From Bacteroidia bacterium (lineage in GTDB: Bacteria; Bacteroidota; Bacteroidia; Flavobacteriales_D; Cryomorphaceae): 64,000 nucleotides of DNA. Numbering within the stretch: the stretch's first letter is position 1; the number at the start of each line of letters is the position of its first letter. The notes beneath the pieces are model-generated. The model ran no database searches. It saw nothing but the letters and a program-made list of their open reading frames with translations, and was not told where the DNA came from. The position numbers and the translations under genes are program-made. Shown one piece after another: positions 1 to 9,507 of the stretch. The stretch is taken from positions 124,001-188,000 of the forward strand of contig JAUICL010000003.1 of assembly GCA_030427905.1 (NCBI GenBank), written 5' to 3'.

Positions 1-753
1 CTTGGGCTAGGTTTTTCACGTGACAGGTATGAACCGATTGGTGCCGAAATGAGCAAGATAGATTTTAACGCAGCTTATCACTTGCGTATTTCGCAGACCG
101 CTATGATGGCAGCAGGCCTATCGGCTACGCTCGATCAAAAACGCTTTGGATCTGGTGAAGGAAGATGGGGAAGTCAGTACACTGGCTATGAGTACGACCC
201 TTCGATAAGCAGTGGCGAAGCGAGCTTTGCCGACAAGGAAACCGCTCTAGACATGGGCCTTGGCGTGATTTTTAAAACAGAAAAAGAGCCCACAAAGCGA
301 AACAGATACGTCGTTAAAAAGCTTGAAGCTGGCTTGGGTGCCTACCACATCGGCAATGTGAAAATATCGGAGAGTCAATCCCTCCATCTCGAAGAGCAGA
401 TTCGATATTCTGCCTTTCTCACCTATCAATTTCCGATGAGTGAAGTAATCGGACTGGCCCCAGCTGCTTACTTCGATCAACACCAAGGACACTCCCGATT
501 TACTGTCGGCTCACAAATCATGTTTTTGCTTATTCGTGGAAAGTCCTTCATTCACGACTTGAAGACATCTTACCTATCTGTCGGAGTATTTGCAAGAACG
601 ACGTCTACAGTGATCTTTCAAACGGAAGCCCGCTGGGGCGACTATACCATTGGGTTGGCCTACGACTTGAGCAATAGCGATGCGAAGGAATATGTCAACG
701 CTGGAAATGCGGTGGAAATCGGGTTAAAGTGGACGATGAATAGAAAGCCTTAG
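1..753 (+). CDS. PorP/SprF-like T9SS outer-membrane protein (5' end missing)
   Basis: The reading frame is open from the first base with no stop before 753, so the gene starts outside the window; the ATG at 49 is internal. About 250 codons are visible. The N-terminal stretch (LGLGFSRDRYEPIG) followed by an alternating amphipathic pattern and the YTGYEYDP segment fit the PorP/SprF family, outer-membrane beta-barrel-like proteins that often accompany gliding or type IX secretion genes. The family is usually about 300-350 residues, so roughly a quarter is missing. It converges on the patatin gene and their stop codons overlap by 4 bp. The assignment rests on overall pattern; a generic outer-membrane protein is the alternative. 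Confidence 0.7.
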   Translation, partial: LGLGFSRDRYEPIGAEMSKIDFNAAYHLRISQTAMMAAGLSATLDQKRFGSGEGRWGSQYTGYEYDPSISSGEASFADKETALDMGLGVIFKTEKEPTKRNRYVVKKLEAGLGAYHIGNVKISESQSLHLEEQIRYSAFLTYQFPMSEVIGLAPAAYFDQHQGHSRFTVGSQIMFLLIRGKSFIHDLKTSYLSVGVFARTTSTVIFQTEARWGDYTIGLAYDLSNSDAKEYVNAGNAVEIGLKWTMNRKP

Positions 754-3035
754 TCGCTGTAGTTCATCGAAAAGCCAAAAGAGAAGAAGTACCTGAATGA
801 GCCATCTTCCGTGTTGGAGCTCATGCCCGCTGAAATGGGGCCCAAGGGTGACTTTAAAGAAACATCGATACCGTATCCGAGCAGACTATTTTCTTCTAAC
901 TCACGTAATGCGTAGGCATCTGAAGCTTGCTCTAGCGGCACGTAATCATGGGAGGTAATGTAATTGGCTCCGTAGTTGACGAATAGCTTATTGAAGAGTA
1001 CGTGCTGAATTCTCAACCCTCCTACAGCAAAATTTGGCGTTTGAAGCTCCGCATAGTTCAAGCCATAAGCTGGATTATCATCAATAGTTACCTGCTGATA
1101 CCCACCTACGTACCAATCGTCTACAAAGGACAGTTCTCGCGAATTTCCGAGTGACGATGCTAAAGCCGCATAAGGAACCAGTTGTGTTTTATTTGTAAGA
1201 GGAACAAACCAAGTCCCTCTCAAAAGAATTGAAAGGTAGGGCTCTGGGGCGAGCTCATCTTCTATGAAATTGACCGCTTCCTGAAAAATCTCATCTGCAT
1301 CGTCCGGCACCGTAACTTCAAAACTTGAATTGACATAGAACCTAACCAAGGCCAAGGCATCCACACCATGAGTCGGAAAATTTCGATTGTCTAAACGGTT
1401 TCGCAGGTATGAAAATTCTATGTACGACAAACGCTCATCGATCCGCTCTATCTCCTCTCTCGATGCAATATCGTACTTGGACCGTGTGCGCCTGAACTCC
1501 GTGTTGAACCCGAGACTAAATGACTGATTGAGCGATTGGGTGGTCAGCACGCGTGCACTGAGAATGTGGGCTCTGTCCTGCCGCACATCCTGTAATTCTC
1601 CGTTGTCATAAACAGGCAGCTGCTCATTGAAAAAGTCGTAGCGAAAGTTTAGCGCCAAACTTTTCTTTATCCCAAAATACTTGTAGTAGTCCGTCCTAAA
1701 CCTAGGGTTCTTGCTTATATCAGCCGCAATGATTGTTCGGGATTCCTTGCCCAAAAGGTCGCGACTTTGAAAATTGAGCACGAGACCAGCCGCAAATACA
1801 TTGTCGACATGAAGAGAAGTCGCAATGCGACTCTTAGGCTTCTCATCCAGCTCGAGCTCAATATCGCAAGCATTTTCGGCATCCAGATTCAGATTGTACG
1901 TCACCTTGTTGAACCCATTTATTCCATATACTCTTCTGATCCCTTCGTCAAGCTCTTCGCGATTTAAAGTGTCTCCGGGTTCATACCCCAGCTTGCTCTT
2001 GATCAACTCTTCTGAGAACAGTTCATTGTTTTCAACCGTAAGTTCATCGATCCTATATGACTTAACTTCAAGAGCCTTAATTGAAATTGGCTTTTCCACA
2101 CCCAATTGCTTCTTCAGAGCATTAAACTGTTCTTTATGGGCATGTCCGGCCAAGAGACCCATTTCTAGGATTTCACCCCCCTTGCTAAAAGATCCTGTAG
2201 AATAAAGCGACATATCGGGCTCGATGTAAATATCACAGCGCTCGATCTGCTCTTTTAGTTTTGCCGTGGAAGGTATCATGGCCAAAGACATGAGAATATC
2301 GGCAATGGAGCTCGGGAGTTCTTCTTCAAGGGTGGTGCTCACATTTACTCCAATGATGATTTCGGCCCCCATCTCTTCTACAATATCAACCGGGAAATTA
2401 TTGGTCACCCCGCCATCTACAAGTAAGGTGCTATCGACAGCTACCGCAGTAAATGCCGAAGGCAAAGCCATACTAGATCGCAGCGCAAGCGGCAGTGGTC
2501 CGTCTTCAAACACCACGGGTAAACCCGTTTTCACATCAGTAGCTACACACCTAAAAGGTATTGGAAACTCATCGAAGTGATTGTAATTGTAAGATGGCCA
2601 GCAATAGTGTTGAATCATCTCGCTGAGCATCTGCCCTTCGATCAACCCCGACGGCAGTTTTACCGAAAGATCTTCCACCGGAAACTCGAGCATAAAGCGG
2701 TTGAAGTATTCCTTTTCTTCAAAAGAAATATAGTTGAGCGGCACCTGATTGGAAAGTACGAGTCCCCAATCTACATCCCCGATCATTTTTTCGATTTCGT
2801 CAGCCGAATAGCCTATGGCATAGAGTCCACCAACAATGGCTCCCATACTGGTTCCTGCAATGTAGTCAGGGCGGATTCCAGACTCTTCTAGTGCCTTTAA
2901 AACGCCTATATGAGCGATTCCCTTCGCGCCGCCACCACTGAGCACCAATCCTACCTTTGGCCTATCTTGAGCCAAGGAAACGTGAGTCAGAACAATCTGA
3001 AAAAATAGTAACACTGAAGCCCACGCGAATTTCAT
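750..3035 (-). CDS. Patatin-like phospholipase with C-terminal BamA-type beta-barrel
   Basis: Exported 761-residue protein. A signal peptide covers residues 1-22 (ending VSLAQ). The patatin domain runs from about 27 to 230, with the oxyanion loop SGGGAKG (33-39), nucleophile motif GTSMG (61-65, Ser63) and DGG (207-209, Asp207) forming the Ser-Asp dyad. Residues about 340-410 look like a POTRA domain and the rest is a predicted outer-membrane barrel of the bacterial surface antigen type. The layout matches PlpD/type Vd-like proteins, in which a lipase is coupled to its own outer-membrane pore; whether the lipase domain is released cannot be told. All catalytic motifs are intact. Confidence 0.93.
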   Translation of the reverse strand: MKFAWASVLLFFQIVLTHVSLAQDRPKVGLVLSGGGAKGIAHIGVLKALEESGIRPDYIAGTSMGAIVGGLYAIGYSADEIEKMIGDVDWGLVLSNQVPLNYISFEEKEYFNRFMLEFPVEDLSVKLPSGLIEGQMLSEMIQHYCWPSYNYNHFDEFPIPFRCVATDVKTGLPVVFEDGPLPLALRSSMALPSAFTAVAVDSTLLVDGGVTNNFPVDIVEEMGAEIIIGVNVSTTLEEELPSSIADILMSLAMIPSTAKLKEQIERCDIYIEPDMSLYSTGSFSKGGEILEMGLLAGHAHKEQFNALKKQLGVEKPISIKALEVKSYRIDELTVENNELFSEELIKSKLGYEPGDTLNREELDEGIRRVYGINGFNKVTYNLNLDAENACDIELELDEKPKSRIATSLHVDNVFAAGLVLNFQSRDLLGKESRTIIAADISKNPRFRTDYYKYFGIKKSLALNFRYDFFNEQLPVYDNGELQDVRQDRAHILSARVLTTQSLNQSFSLGFNTEFRRTRSKYDIASREEIERIDERLSYIEFSYLRNRLDNRNFPTHGVDALALVRFYVNSSFEVTVPDDADEIFQEAVNFIEDELAPEPYLSILLRGTWFVPLTNKTQLVPYAALASSLGNSRELSFVDDWYVGGYQQVTIDDNPAYGLNYAELQTPNFAVGGLRIQHVLFNKLFVNYGANYITSHDYVPLEQASDAYALRELEENSLLGYGIDVSLKSPLGPISAGMSSNTEDGSFRYFFSFGFSMNYSD

Positions 3036-3193
3036 AGCCGCAACTTAAGAAACTCTCGCGAGCTGCTGATAAGTTCAGCGGATAAAAACCAAATAGTCTT
3101 TGCTCCACTGGTACATCGATTGCTCATGATTATCACGATCAAAATGAAATAAAGGTGGAATCTCAAGCAGGAACTGCTTATATTTCCAATCAG

Positions 3194-3820
3194 ATGCAAG
3201 CAACTGATAACGATTTGATTGAGGAAGTCGAAGCCTATGTGGTGGACACTTTGAGACGGCAACTGCCAGCCAAAATCAAATACCACAACCTGGTGCACAC
3301 CAAGAAAGTGGTACAGAAAACACGGCTTATGGCCGAACACTCGGGAGTAAATCAAGAAGAAAAGACGCTCTTGATTATCGCGGCCTGGTTTCACGATATT
3401 GGCTTTATCAAAACGGAAGAAGGTCATGAAGAAGTGAGTGCGGAAATGGCCGAAGACTTTCTGACTGGAAAACTCAGTAAAGCCCAAATTGAATCGGTTA
3501 AGAAAATAATTCTGGCTACCCGAATAGATGAAAAACCCAATTCGCTTTTGGAAGAGATCATTAAAGATGGAGATATGGCACATCTCGGTGGCAAAGACTA
3601 TTTTGAACGTTCAAATGCCTTGAGACAAGAATGGAAAAACTGTGACAATAGAGTGTACACCGATGAAGAGTGGTTTAAAATCAATGAAGATTTTATGCTG
3701 AATCAGCAATACAGGACGGTAGCCGGACAAGAAATCTTTAATGCGCAAAAGGAGAAAAACCTGGCTTCGTTGAGGAAGAAAATGGCCGACTCAAACGAGC
3801 CACAGGCATTTCGAAAATAA
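3194..3820 (+). CDS. HD-domain phosphohydrolase-like protein, related to the N-terminal part of Pycsar-type effectors
   Basis: 208 residues from the ATG at 3194. An in-frame ATG at 3155 would add 13 residues with no conserved look, so the internal start is preferred. An HD domain occupies most of the protein: YHNLVHT supplies the first His and AAWFHDIGF the HD pair, followed by the Asp-containing segment IKDGDMAHLG. The nearest family I recall is the HD domain that in many Bacteroidota precedes a two-helix membrane domain annotated as Pycsar effector. Here the chain ends soon after the HD domain with no membrane helices. The substrate is unknown; a nucleotide or cyclic nucleotide is plausible. 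It is divergent from the patatin gene. Confidence 0.75.
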   Translation: MQATDNDLIEEVEAYVVDTLRRQLPAKIKYHNLVHTKKVVQKTRLMAEHSGVNQEEKTLLIIAAWFHDIGFIKTEEGHEEVSAEMAEDFLTGKLSKAQIESVKKIILATRIDEKPNSLLEEIIKDGDMAHLGGKDYFERSNALRQEWKNCDNRVYTDEEWFKINEDFMLNQQYRTVAGQEIFNAQKEKNLASLRKKMADSNEPQAFRK

Positions 3821-3853
3821 TTTTTGAACTCGGTTTCAGTATCTCCTGAACTA

Positions 3854-3885
3854 TTTGGTGGCGGGTGCCGATAATCGTACTTTTG
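3854..3885 (+). promoter_or_regulatory. Bacteroidota-type promoter of the transaldolase gene
   Basis: TTTG at 3854-3857, a 20-bp spacer and TACTTTTG at 3878-3885 match the phylum consensus (TTTG, about 19-20 bp, TAnnTTTG) exactly. It lies 17 bp upstream of the ATG at 3903. This also argues against a longer upstream start for the gene, because the boxes would fall inside the coding region. Confidence 0.8.
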
Positions 3886-3902
3886 CAGCCAAATACAGAC
3901 CC

Positions 3903-4559
3903 ATGAAATTCTTTATTGACACAGCAAACCTAGATCAGATCAAAGAAGCCCAAGCATTGGGAGTTCTTGATGGTGTTACCACAAACCCTTCGCTTATGGC
4001 CAAAGAGGGCATTAGTGGTGATGAGAATGTAATTCAGCACTACCTCGATATCTGCGCAATTGTAGATGGACCCGTGAGCGCCGAAGTCATCTCTACAGAC
4101 TACGAAGGAATGATCGCCGAAGGAGAACGCCTTGCCGCTCTTCACGAAAACATCGTCGTGAAAATCCCGATGATCAAAGACGGTGTGAAAGCCCTACGCT
4201 ACTTTTCTGACAAAGGGATCAAAACCAATTGTACCCTCGTGTTTTCTGCTGGTCAAGCACTGCTCGCTGCCAAAGCTGGAGCTACTTACGTCTCGCCGTT
4301 TATCGGACGTTTGGACGACATATCGTTCGACGGTTTACAGCTTATCGAGCAAATCAGATTGATTTACGATAACTACGGATTCGATACGCAAATCCTTTCG
4401 GCATCAGTGAGACACACCATGCACGTGATCTCCTGTGCAGAAGTGGGGTCTGATGTAATGACAGGACCTTTGAGCGCTATCGTTGGTCTTTTGAACCACC
4501 CTCTGACCGATATCGGTTTAGAGAAGTTTTTGGCCGACCACGCCAAGGTGAATTCGTAA
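3903..4559 (+). CDS. tal: Transaldolase, small (TalC/FSA-like) type
   Basis: 218-residue cytosolic aldolase of the pentose phosphate pathway; it transfers dihydroxyacetone units between sugar phosphates, or acts as fructose-6-phosphate aldolase. The start [10 protein letters not shown] is the classic N-terminus of the family. TTNPS (26-30) is the signature region and Lys87 in VVKIPM is the Schiff-base lysine. Length is typical for the short decameric subfamily. Transaldolase and FSA activities cannot be separated from sequence alone. It has its own promoter upstream and a strong terminator downstream, so it is probably monocistronic. Confidence 0.95.
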   Translation: MKFFIDTANLDQIKEAQALGVLDGVTTNPSLMAKEGISGDENVIQHYLDICAIVDGPVSAEVISTDYEGMIAEGERLAALHENIVVKIPMIKDGVKALRYFSDKGIKTNCTLVFSAGQALLAAKAGATYVSPFIGRLDDISFDGLQLIEQIRLIYDNYGFDTQILSASVRHTMHVISCAEVGSDVMTGPLSAIVGLLNHPLTDIGLEKFLADHAKVNS

Positions 4560-4580
4560 GCTAAAGAATTGATAAAATAT

Positions 4581-4613
4581 AGCCGCCCCGAAGGTTTTGG
4601 GGCGGCTTTTTTT
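4581..4613 (+). terminator. Rho-independent terminator after transaldolase
   Basis: A perfect 9-bp GC-rich stem (AGCCGCCCC at 4581-4589, GGGGCGGCT at 4599-4607) with a 9-nt loop is followed by a run of T to 4613. It lies 22 bp after the transaldolase stop codon. Confidence 0.92.
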
Positions 4614-4647
4614 ATTCTACTTTTATAGAAAGTCAATACTCGAAATC

Positions 4648-5259
4648 ATGCTACTCAACATCCATCCAGACAATCCCGACGAGAAAAAGATGAAGCAAGT
4701 GGTCGATGTGCTTCGCAAAGGCGGAGTGATCATCTACCCTACCGATACCGTGTACAGTATTGGTTGTGATGTAATGAATTCGAAAGCCGTAGCGCGGATT
4801 GCCAAGATAAAAGGGATCAAACCAGAAAAAGCTAACTTCTCTGTGATCTTTTACGATCTCAGCCATATCTCGCAGTACGCCCGCGTTGATACACCCGACT
4901 ATAAACTACTCAAGAAAAACCTTCCCGGGCCCTTCACGTTTATCCTAAACGGAAGCTCGAACCTGCCAAAGATTTTTAAGAATAAGCGAAAAGAAGTTGG
5001 GATACGAATTCCCGACAACAATATTGCCCGGCAGCTGGTGGAAGGATTGGGAAATCCGTTGATTGCGACTTCGGTTCACGACGATGACGAAATACTGGAA
5101 TACACCACCGATCCAGGACTCATCCACGAGAAATACCAAAATCAAGTAGACTTGGTAATCGATGGAGGCTATGGCCACAACGAAGCTTCGACCATTGTGA
5201 ACCTAACCGAAGGTGACGTAGAAATCGTTCGTCAGGGAATTGGCGAACTAAACCCTTAA
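4648..5259 (+). CDS. YrdC/Sua5/YciO-family protein, probable L-threonylcarbamoyladenylate synthase or paralogue
   Basis: 203 residues from ATG 4648 (MLLNIHPDNP); a longer frame from 4597 would begin inside the upstream terminator. The YrdC fold is shown by GGVIIYPTDTVYSIGCD near residues 24-40, the KANFSVI segment and the IRIPDN...GNPLIATS region that line the nucleotide/threonine pocket. TsaC/Sua5 make threonylcarbamoyl-AMP for t6A37 tRNA modification. The short length without a Sua5 C-terminal domain is compatible with TsaC or with the less understood YciO branch. A near-consensus -7 box (TACTTTTA, 4618-4625) precedes it. It is convergent with the next gene and their stops overlap. Confidence 0.85.
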   Translation: MLLNIHPDNPDEKKMKQVVDVLRKGGVIIYPTDTVYSIGCDVMNSKAVARIAKIKGIKPEKANFSVIFYDLSHISQYARVDTPDYKLLKKNLPGPFTFILNGSSNLPKIFKNKRKEVGIRIPDNNIARQLVEGLGNPLIATSVHDDDEILEYTTDPGLIHEKYQNQVDLVIDGGYGHNEASTIVNLTEGDVEIVRQGIGELNP

Positions 5260-6353
5260 TTGGACGCAGGCACCAACTGCACTTCGTAAAGTTTAGACCA
5301 GTACTTTCCAGTAACCAGCATATTCCCCGTTTTTGGGTGAAAGGCTATTCCGTTCAGTACATCCATGTTTCTAGTGGCATCGGCCTGATCCACAATTCCA
5401 CGAGCTACAATCCGATCGGTAACCATACCCGTTTTCGGGTCTATGATTACTATTTCAGCGGATGTGTAAATGTTGGCGTAAATGGATCCATTTCGGTATT
5501 CGAGTTCATTCAGGAGCTCTACTTCACCGAGGTTGTCAAAAACTTTTAGTCGCTTCAATTCTGAGAAACTAGCTGGATCAAGGAAGTACAGATTCGGACT
5601 TCCATCCGAGGCAATTAAGACCGAATCATTGTGTGTGAGCCCCCACCCTTCGCCCGTGTGAAAATTGAAGCTGTGCTCACTTTGGCGTTCCAAGGTCTCC
5701 ACATCGTACACAAAAGCTCGCGATGATTTGTAAGTCAGCTGGTAGAGCTTGTCATCGAAAATGGTGATCCCTTCCCCAAAAATATCATCTTCCAAGGGCA
5801 TTTCCTGAAGGACTTTCCCGGACTCGATTTCTAGTTTTCGCAAACGCGTGCCACCGTAGTTTCCAGTTCCTTCATACAATACGCCATCCTCTACTTCCAG
5901 TCCTTGGGTAAAAGACTCCCGGTCGTGCGGGTACTTTTTCAAGACCTTGAGCTCCCAAGCACGGGGCTTTTCTGGCGCAAGTATCTCCAGCTCCTTGTAC
6001 CGCGATGACTTTAGTCCATTTGAAAATACGGCTTCGCACTTCAACCTGATATTCCCACCACCGAGCATAGTTGTTGGCACTGCGATGCTATTGGATTTAG
6101 TCTCCTGAGCATACGATCCGTCAATCTGGGTGATGCTGTAGGAAACATCCTGAGCGGCTGTATCATTAAAAGAAAAAGAAAGCTGAATGGTATCCCCAAA
6201 ACCAACGGGGCTTGGCTTGTCCAATCGCACTTTGAGCGAAGGTCCCTTCTTACTCTTTTTCGGACTCGGGGTTCGCTGTTCATTCTTCTGTGGCCCACAA
6301 AAGCTGATGATTCCAACCAGCAAAAGTGCTCCAATTACTCTAATTACTCTCAT
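5256..6353 (-). CDS. Glutaminyl-peptide cyclotransferase, lipoprotein
   Basis: 365 residues with a lipoprotein signal: basic N-terminus, hydrophobic core and lipobox with Cys19 (ISFCG). Residues about 25-110 are an Ig-like or linker region. The rest is the five-bladed beta-propeller of plant-type glutamine cyclotransferases, with FTQGLE, YEGTGNYG and GEGWGLT motifs. It would cyclise N-terminal Gln of exported proteins to pyroglutamate in the periplasm or at the surface. In T9SS bacteria many exported proteins carry N-terminal Gln after signal cleavage, so the role fits the host (inference). Its start overlaps the end of nnr by 14 bp, indicating translational coupling. Confidence 0.9.
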   Translation of the reverse strand: MRVIRVIGALLLVGIISFCGPQKNEQRTPSPKKSKKGPSLKVRLDKPSPVGFGDTIQLSFSFNDTAAQDVSYSITQIDGSYAQETKSNSIAVPTTMLGGGNIRLKCEAVFSNGLKSSRYKELEILAPEKPRAWELKVLKKYPHDRESFTQGLEVEDGVLYEGTGNYGGTRLRKLEIESGKVLQEMPLEDDIFGEGITIFDDKLYQLTYKSSRAFVYDVETLERQSEHSFNFHTGEGWGLTHNDSVLIASDGSPNLYFLDPASFSELKRLKVFDNLGEVELLNELEYRNGSIYANIYTSAEIVIIDPKTGMVTDRIVARGIVDQADATRNMDVLNGIAFHPKTGNMLVTGKYWSKLYEVQLVPASN

Positions 6354-7851
6354 AGCCTATGGCGTTAAAGGCACGCCCTAAATTTTCAATAACACAAGTG
6401 GCCGAAAGGGTTTCGAAGCTCTCATTCTCTAGAGCCAGATCTCCTGCCAGACCATGCAAATATGCACCAAAAATAGCTGCCTTCGCAGGCGAATATCCAG
6501 CGGAGATCAATCCAGTAATAATTCCAGTGAGCACATCCCCCATTCCACCAGTAGCCATTCCAGGATTTCCGGTGGTGTTGAACCAAACCTGGCCGCTGGG
6601 CAAACTTACCGATGTGTGTGCACCTTTGAGCAAAATTACCACCCCATGCTTTTGGCTCCACTCCCGCTGTACTTCAAGCGCTTCAAAGTGGCTTCCACTG
6701 TGGCCTGTAAGCCGGGAAAACTCACCCGGATGTGGTGTCAAAATGCTACCCGCTGGAAGAAATGAAAGCCAGGTTCTATTCTCAGCCAAGATGTTTATCG
6801 CATCAGCATCAATGACTAAGGGTACCTTACTCTCTTGGATCAATAGCTTCAAGGCTCTTGCCGTTTGCTCATCTTGTCCCAGACCCGGCCCAATTCCGAT
6901 GGCGCTGACTCCTGTCAATGCAGGAACTTGTGTCCAGTGACTATCGCATTCATCAGCTTGGTACATGACTTCAGGCACGGCGCAGTGGATGATATGACCG
7001 CCGTTTCCTCCCGAATTCACGGACACCAATCCCGCACCCGCTTTCAAACAGGCCTTGGCGCTCATCACCGCTGCGCCCCACATGCCATCGCTACCAGCTA
7101 TCAGCAAGGCGCGACCATAAGTTCCCTTGTGCGAAAACTTAGTGCGCTTCTTTCTTAGCGCTGTTGCGTCATCCGATTCGAACGTGAAGAAATGGCTTTC
7201 TGCCTCCTGAATGAACGTTTGATCGAGTCCAATATCCAGACAGATCACCTCTCCAACAAATGGAGCATTTTCCGCGAGGTAAAAAGCCAATTTAGGAACT
7301 TGAAAAGTCAAGGTAAAATTAGCGCGAACGATGGCTTCGAATTCTTGCTCACTCGGGTTGTCGCAAAACATGCCGCTCGGGATATCGACTGACACTACTT
7401 CTGCGCTAAGCGTGTTGACAGCTTCGATTGCTTCGGCATGCTCTCCTTCTGGTTTTCGAGAAAGACCGGTTCCGAAAAGTGCATCTACCACTACTAGGTT
7501 TTCCTGAGAAACTCCATCAAGTGAGCTGCGCATTTCAATCTCCGGGCATTCCTGTTGAATCCGGTCCAGATTAATCTTAAAATCGGCCGACCCCTTTTCG
7601 GCTTGGCCTACAATACGGACCAAAACCTGCTTCCCAGCCTTAGCCATCATTCGGGCTATTGCCAGGCCATCGCCACCATTATTGCCGGTACCTGCTAAAA
7701 CTAAAAAGGCTTCCTTTTCAGGATAAAGTGTCGTGATTGCTTCAAATGCAGCCTTTGAAGCCCGTTCCATCAAGTCTATTGACGAGATAGGCTCGTGAGC
7801 AATGGTGCAGGCATCTGCTGCCCGAATAGACTGGGCATCGAGAATTTTCAA
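6340..7851 (-). CDS. nnr: Bifunctional NAD(P)H-hydrate repair enzyme (epimerase + ADP-dependent dehydratase)
   Basis: 503-residue metabolite-repair enzyme. The N-terminal half (about 1-215) is the NnrE epimerase/YjeF_N domain, with the GTGNNGGDGL motif. The C-terminal half (about 230-500) is the NnrD dehydratase, a ribokinase-like fold with a GPGLGQ-type motif and NPGMATGGMGDVLTG near the C-terminus. Together they reconvert damaged NADHX and NADPHX. Both halves are full length and intact. It sits in a tight minus-strand group: 4 bp after the upstream outer-membrane gene and overlapping the downstream cyclotransferase gene. Confidence 0.96.
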   Translation of the reverse strand: MKILDAQSIRAADACTIAHEPISSIDLMERASKAAFEAITTLYPEKEAFLVLAGTGNNGGDGLAIARMMAKAGKQVLVRIVGQAEKGSADFKINLDRIQQECPEIEMRSSLDGVSQENLVVVDALFGTGLSRKPEGEHAEAIEAVNTLSAEVVSVDIPSGMFCDNPSEQEFEAIVRANFTLTFQVPKLAFYLAENAPFVGEVICLDIGLDQTFIQEAESHFFTFESDDATALRKKRTKFSHKGTYGRALLIAGSDGMWGAAVMSAKACLKAGAGLVSVNSGGNGGHIIHCAVPEVMYQADECDSHWTQVPALTGVSAIGIGPGLGQDEQTARALKLLIQESKVPLVIDADAINILAENRTWLSFLPAGSILTPHPGEFSRLTGHSGSHFEALEVQREWSQKHGVVILLKGAHTSVSLPSGQVWFNTTGNPGMATGGMGDVLTGIITGLISAGYSPAKAAIFGAYLHGLAGDLALENESFETLSATCVIENLGRAFNAIGYESN

Positions 7852-7855
7852 ATCA

Positions 7856-8728
7856 CTAGAAATAGAAATTCATGAATAGCGCTCCACCTGAATTGTCGTT
7901 GTCAATTCTGAAAGTAGAATTTCCACCGGTATCTTCAATGGTGGTCACATACTGCTCATTGGTTCCACCAACGGGCACAGTCCACTGCTCAGACGTTGTG
8001 CTTCCATTGCCTGTGTAGAAAAACGCTGCGCTAAATCCGTATTCAAATCCTACCGACCACTTTGGGAATACAAAGACTTCTGCCCCGATAAAGGCCCGAG
8101 CACCCAGGCTAAACGTAGCCCCCTTCTTGAGCTCAGTGATGTATCCACCAGCATCATTGACATTGGTCATCTCGGTTGGATCGTTCTGAAACTGAATTTC
8201 GTAAACCGTTCTGTCTGGCGTAGTATTCTCATTTGTGATGTCATTCCCGTATTCAAACTTGTGGTTTTCCGTACCAAAACCGATCATAGCTTCTGCACCA
8301 TAGAATCCCTGCACACGCGTTTTTCCTTTACGCTTTTCTACTCCAAGAGATAGGTACACGTTGTTGAAATTGCGCGTGTATTTATCTTCAACCGTGGTAT
8401 TGGTGGGATCTACACTAAATTCTGGGCTAAACGAACGCTGCGTTTCACTCAAAAAATTGAGTCGCAGACCACCTCTGTACGCAAAGTTGTCCGTTTTGAA
8501 ATATTTACCCGTGATCGCAAAATTGTTGTTTTCGAAGCTGCTAGTAGGCGCCTCGTTATCGCTATCCGAGAAGAAATTACCCAAGTAGTCAAAGAATGGC
8601 ATTGCATCCACGCCTATCGACCAATCGCCTTGTTCAGGAAGGATATACTCCCCTTTTTTAGAAACAGGTTGAGCAAAAACAGAAGCACAAAGGCCAAGGA
8701 AAGCGAAGGATAGTAAGTACTTTTTCAT
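7856..8728 (-). CDS. Exported outer-membrane beta-barrel-like protein, function unknown
   Basis: 290 residues with a clear signal peptide (residues 1-19, ending ASVFAQ). The mature part consists of alternating strand-like segments, with aromatic residues, GLRLNFLSE, VYLSLGVEKRKGK and a C-terminal Phe (MNFYF), as in outer-membrane barrels. No catalytic motif is seen. It is the first gene of the minus-strand group leading into nnr with a 4-bp gap, so the three are probably cotranscribed, though the pairing has no obvious functional logic. Confidence 0.75.
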   Translation of the reverse strand: MKKYLLSFAFLGLCASVFAQPVSKKGEYILPEQGDWSIGVDAMPFFDYLGNFFSDSDNEAPTSSFENNNFAITGKYFKTDNFAYRGGLRLNFLSETQRSFSPEFSVDPTNTTVEDKYTRNFNNVYLSLGVEKRKGKTRVQGFYGAEAMIGFGTENHKFEYGNDITNENTTPDRTVYEIQFQNDPTEMTNVNDAGGYITELKKGATFSLGARAFIGAEVFVFPKWSVGFEYGFSAAFFYTGNGSTTSEQWTVPVGGTNEQYVTTIEDTGGNSTFRIDNDNSGGALFMNFYF

Positions 8729-8791
8729 GTGATGATTATCATTAATTGGTACAAGGTAAACTCTTTTGTACGAAATTTATTTTGTCTGGTC

Positions 8792-9445
8792 TCAATACGA
8801 CTGCTTATCTTCTAGCATTGGAACAAACTTAAACGCCCCGTGTTCAGTCTGTTCGAGCGTTCCATCAGCATTTTTAATGATGCGAATCATAGTTTGAGAA
8901 TCGCCTTCACCAACGGGGATAACCATGATACCACCTACTTTGAGTTGATCGATCAGGTCATTGGGAATGTAAGGTGCCCCACAGGTGATCAGTACCCGAT
9001 CGAATGGAGCAAATGCCGGAAGCCCTTTATAGCCGTCACCGTAAAAGGTCTTGGCTGTGGAATTCATCTGGCTCAGTATTTTCTTTGAATTTCTGTGAAG
9101 GAGCTTCTGTCGTTCGATGCTGAAAACCTTGCAGCCCAAATTGGTGAGCACCAGCGTTTGGTAACCGCTTCCAGTTCCCACTTCCAATACTTTCATTCCG
9201 GGCTTGAGCTCCAATAAGCTCGACTGAAAAGCCACCGTGTAGGGTTGCGAGATGGTCTGCCCAGCTCCAATTGGAAATGCTTTATCGTCGTATGCAAAGT
9301 TGATAAAGGCCGAATCGAGAAAAAGGTGACGCGGAATTTTGAGCATCGCAGCGAGCACTTCTTCTGATTCTATCCCCTTTTCGCGCAAGAGTGCTATGAG
9401 CTGTCTGCGCATTCCTTGATGCTTATATGTGTCGACCCAATTCAT
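8792..9445 (-). CDS. pcm: Protein-L-isoaspartate O-methyltransferase
   Basis: 217-residue SAM-dependent methyltransferase that repairs isoaspartyl damage in proteins. The start MNWVDTYKHQG at 9445 is preferred over an upstream ATG at 9505 because family similarity begins there. Hallmarks are GAGQTISQP (substrate loop), LEVGTGSGYQT (SAM motif I), and FDRVLITCGAP with VIPVGEG further on. Length is normal. It is divergent from the oxidoreductase gene at 9557, with 111 bp between the two starts. Confidence 0.94.
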   Translation of the reverse strand: MNWVDTYKHQGMRRQLIALLREKGIESEEVLAAMLKIPRHLFLDSAFINFAYDDKAFPIGAGQTISQPYTVAFQSSLLELKPGMKVLEVGTGSGYQTLVLTNLGCKVFSIERQKLLHRNSKKILSQMNSTAKTFYGDGYKGLPAFAPFDRVLITCGAPYIPNDLIDQLKVGGIMVIPVGEGDSQTMIRIIKNADGTLEQTEHGAFKFVPMLEDKQSY

Positions 9446-9507
9446 TCTGTGAAAGTATGTATTTCGACATTCCATCTTGTGCATGTTGATAAAAATGAAA
9501 TCCACAA

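Noticed and set aside
3194-3820. A complete Pycsar anti-phage system
   Set aside because: No nucleotide cyclase is adjacent and the protein has no membrane domain.
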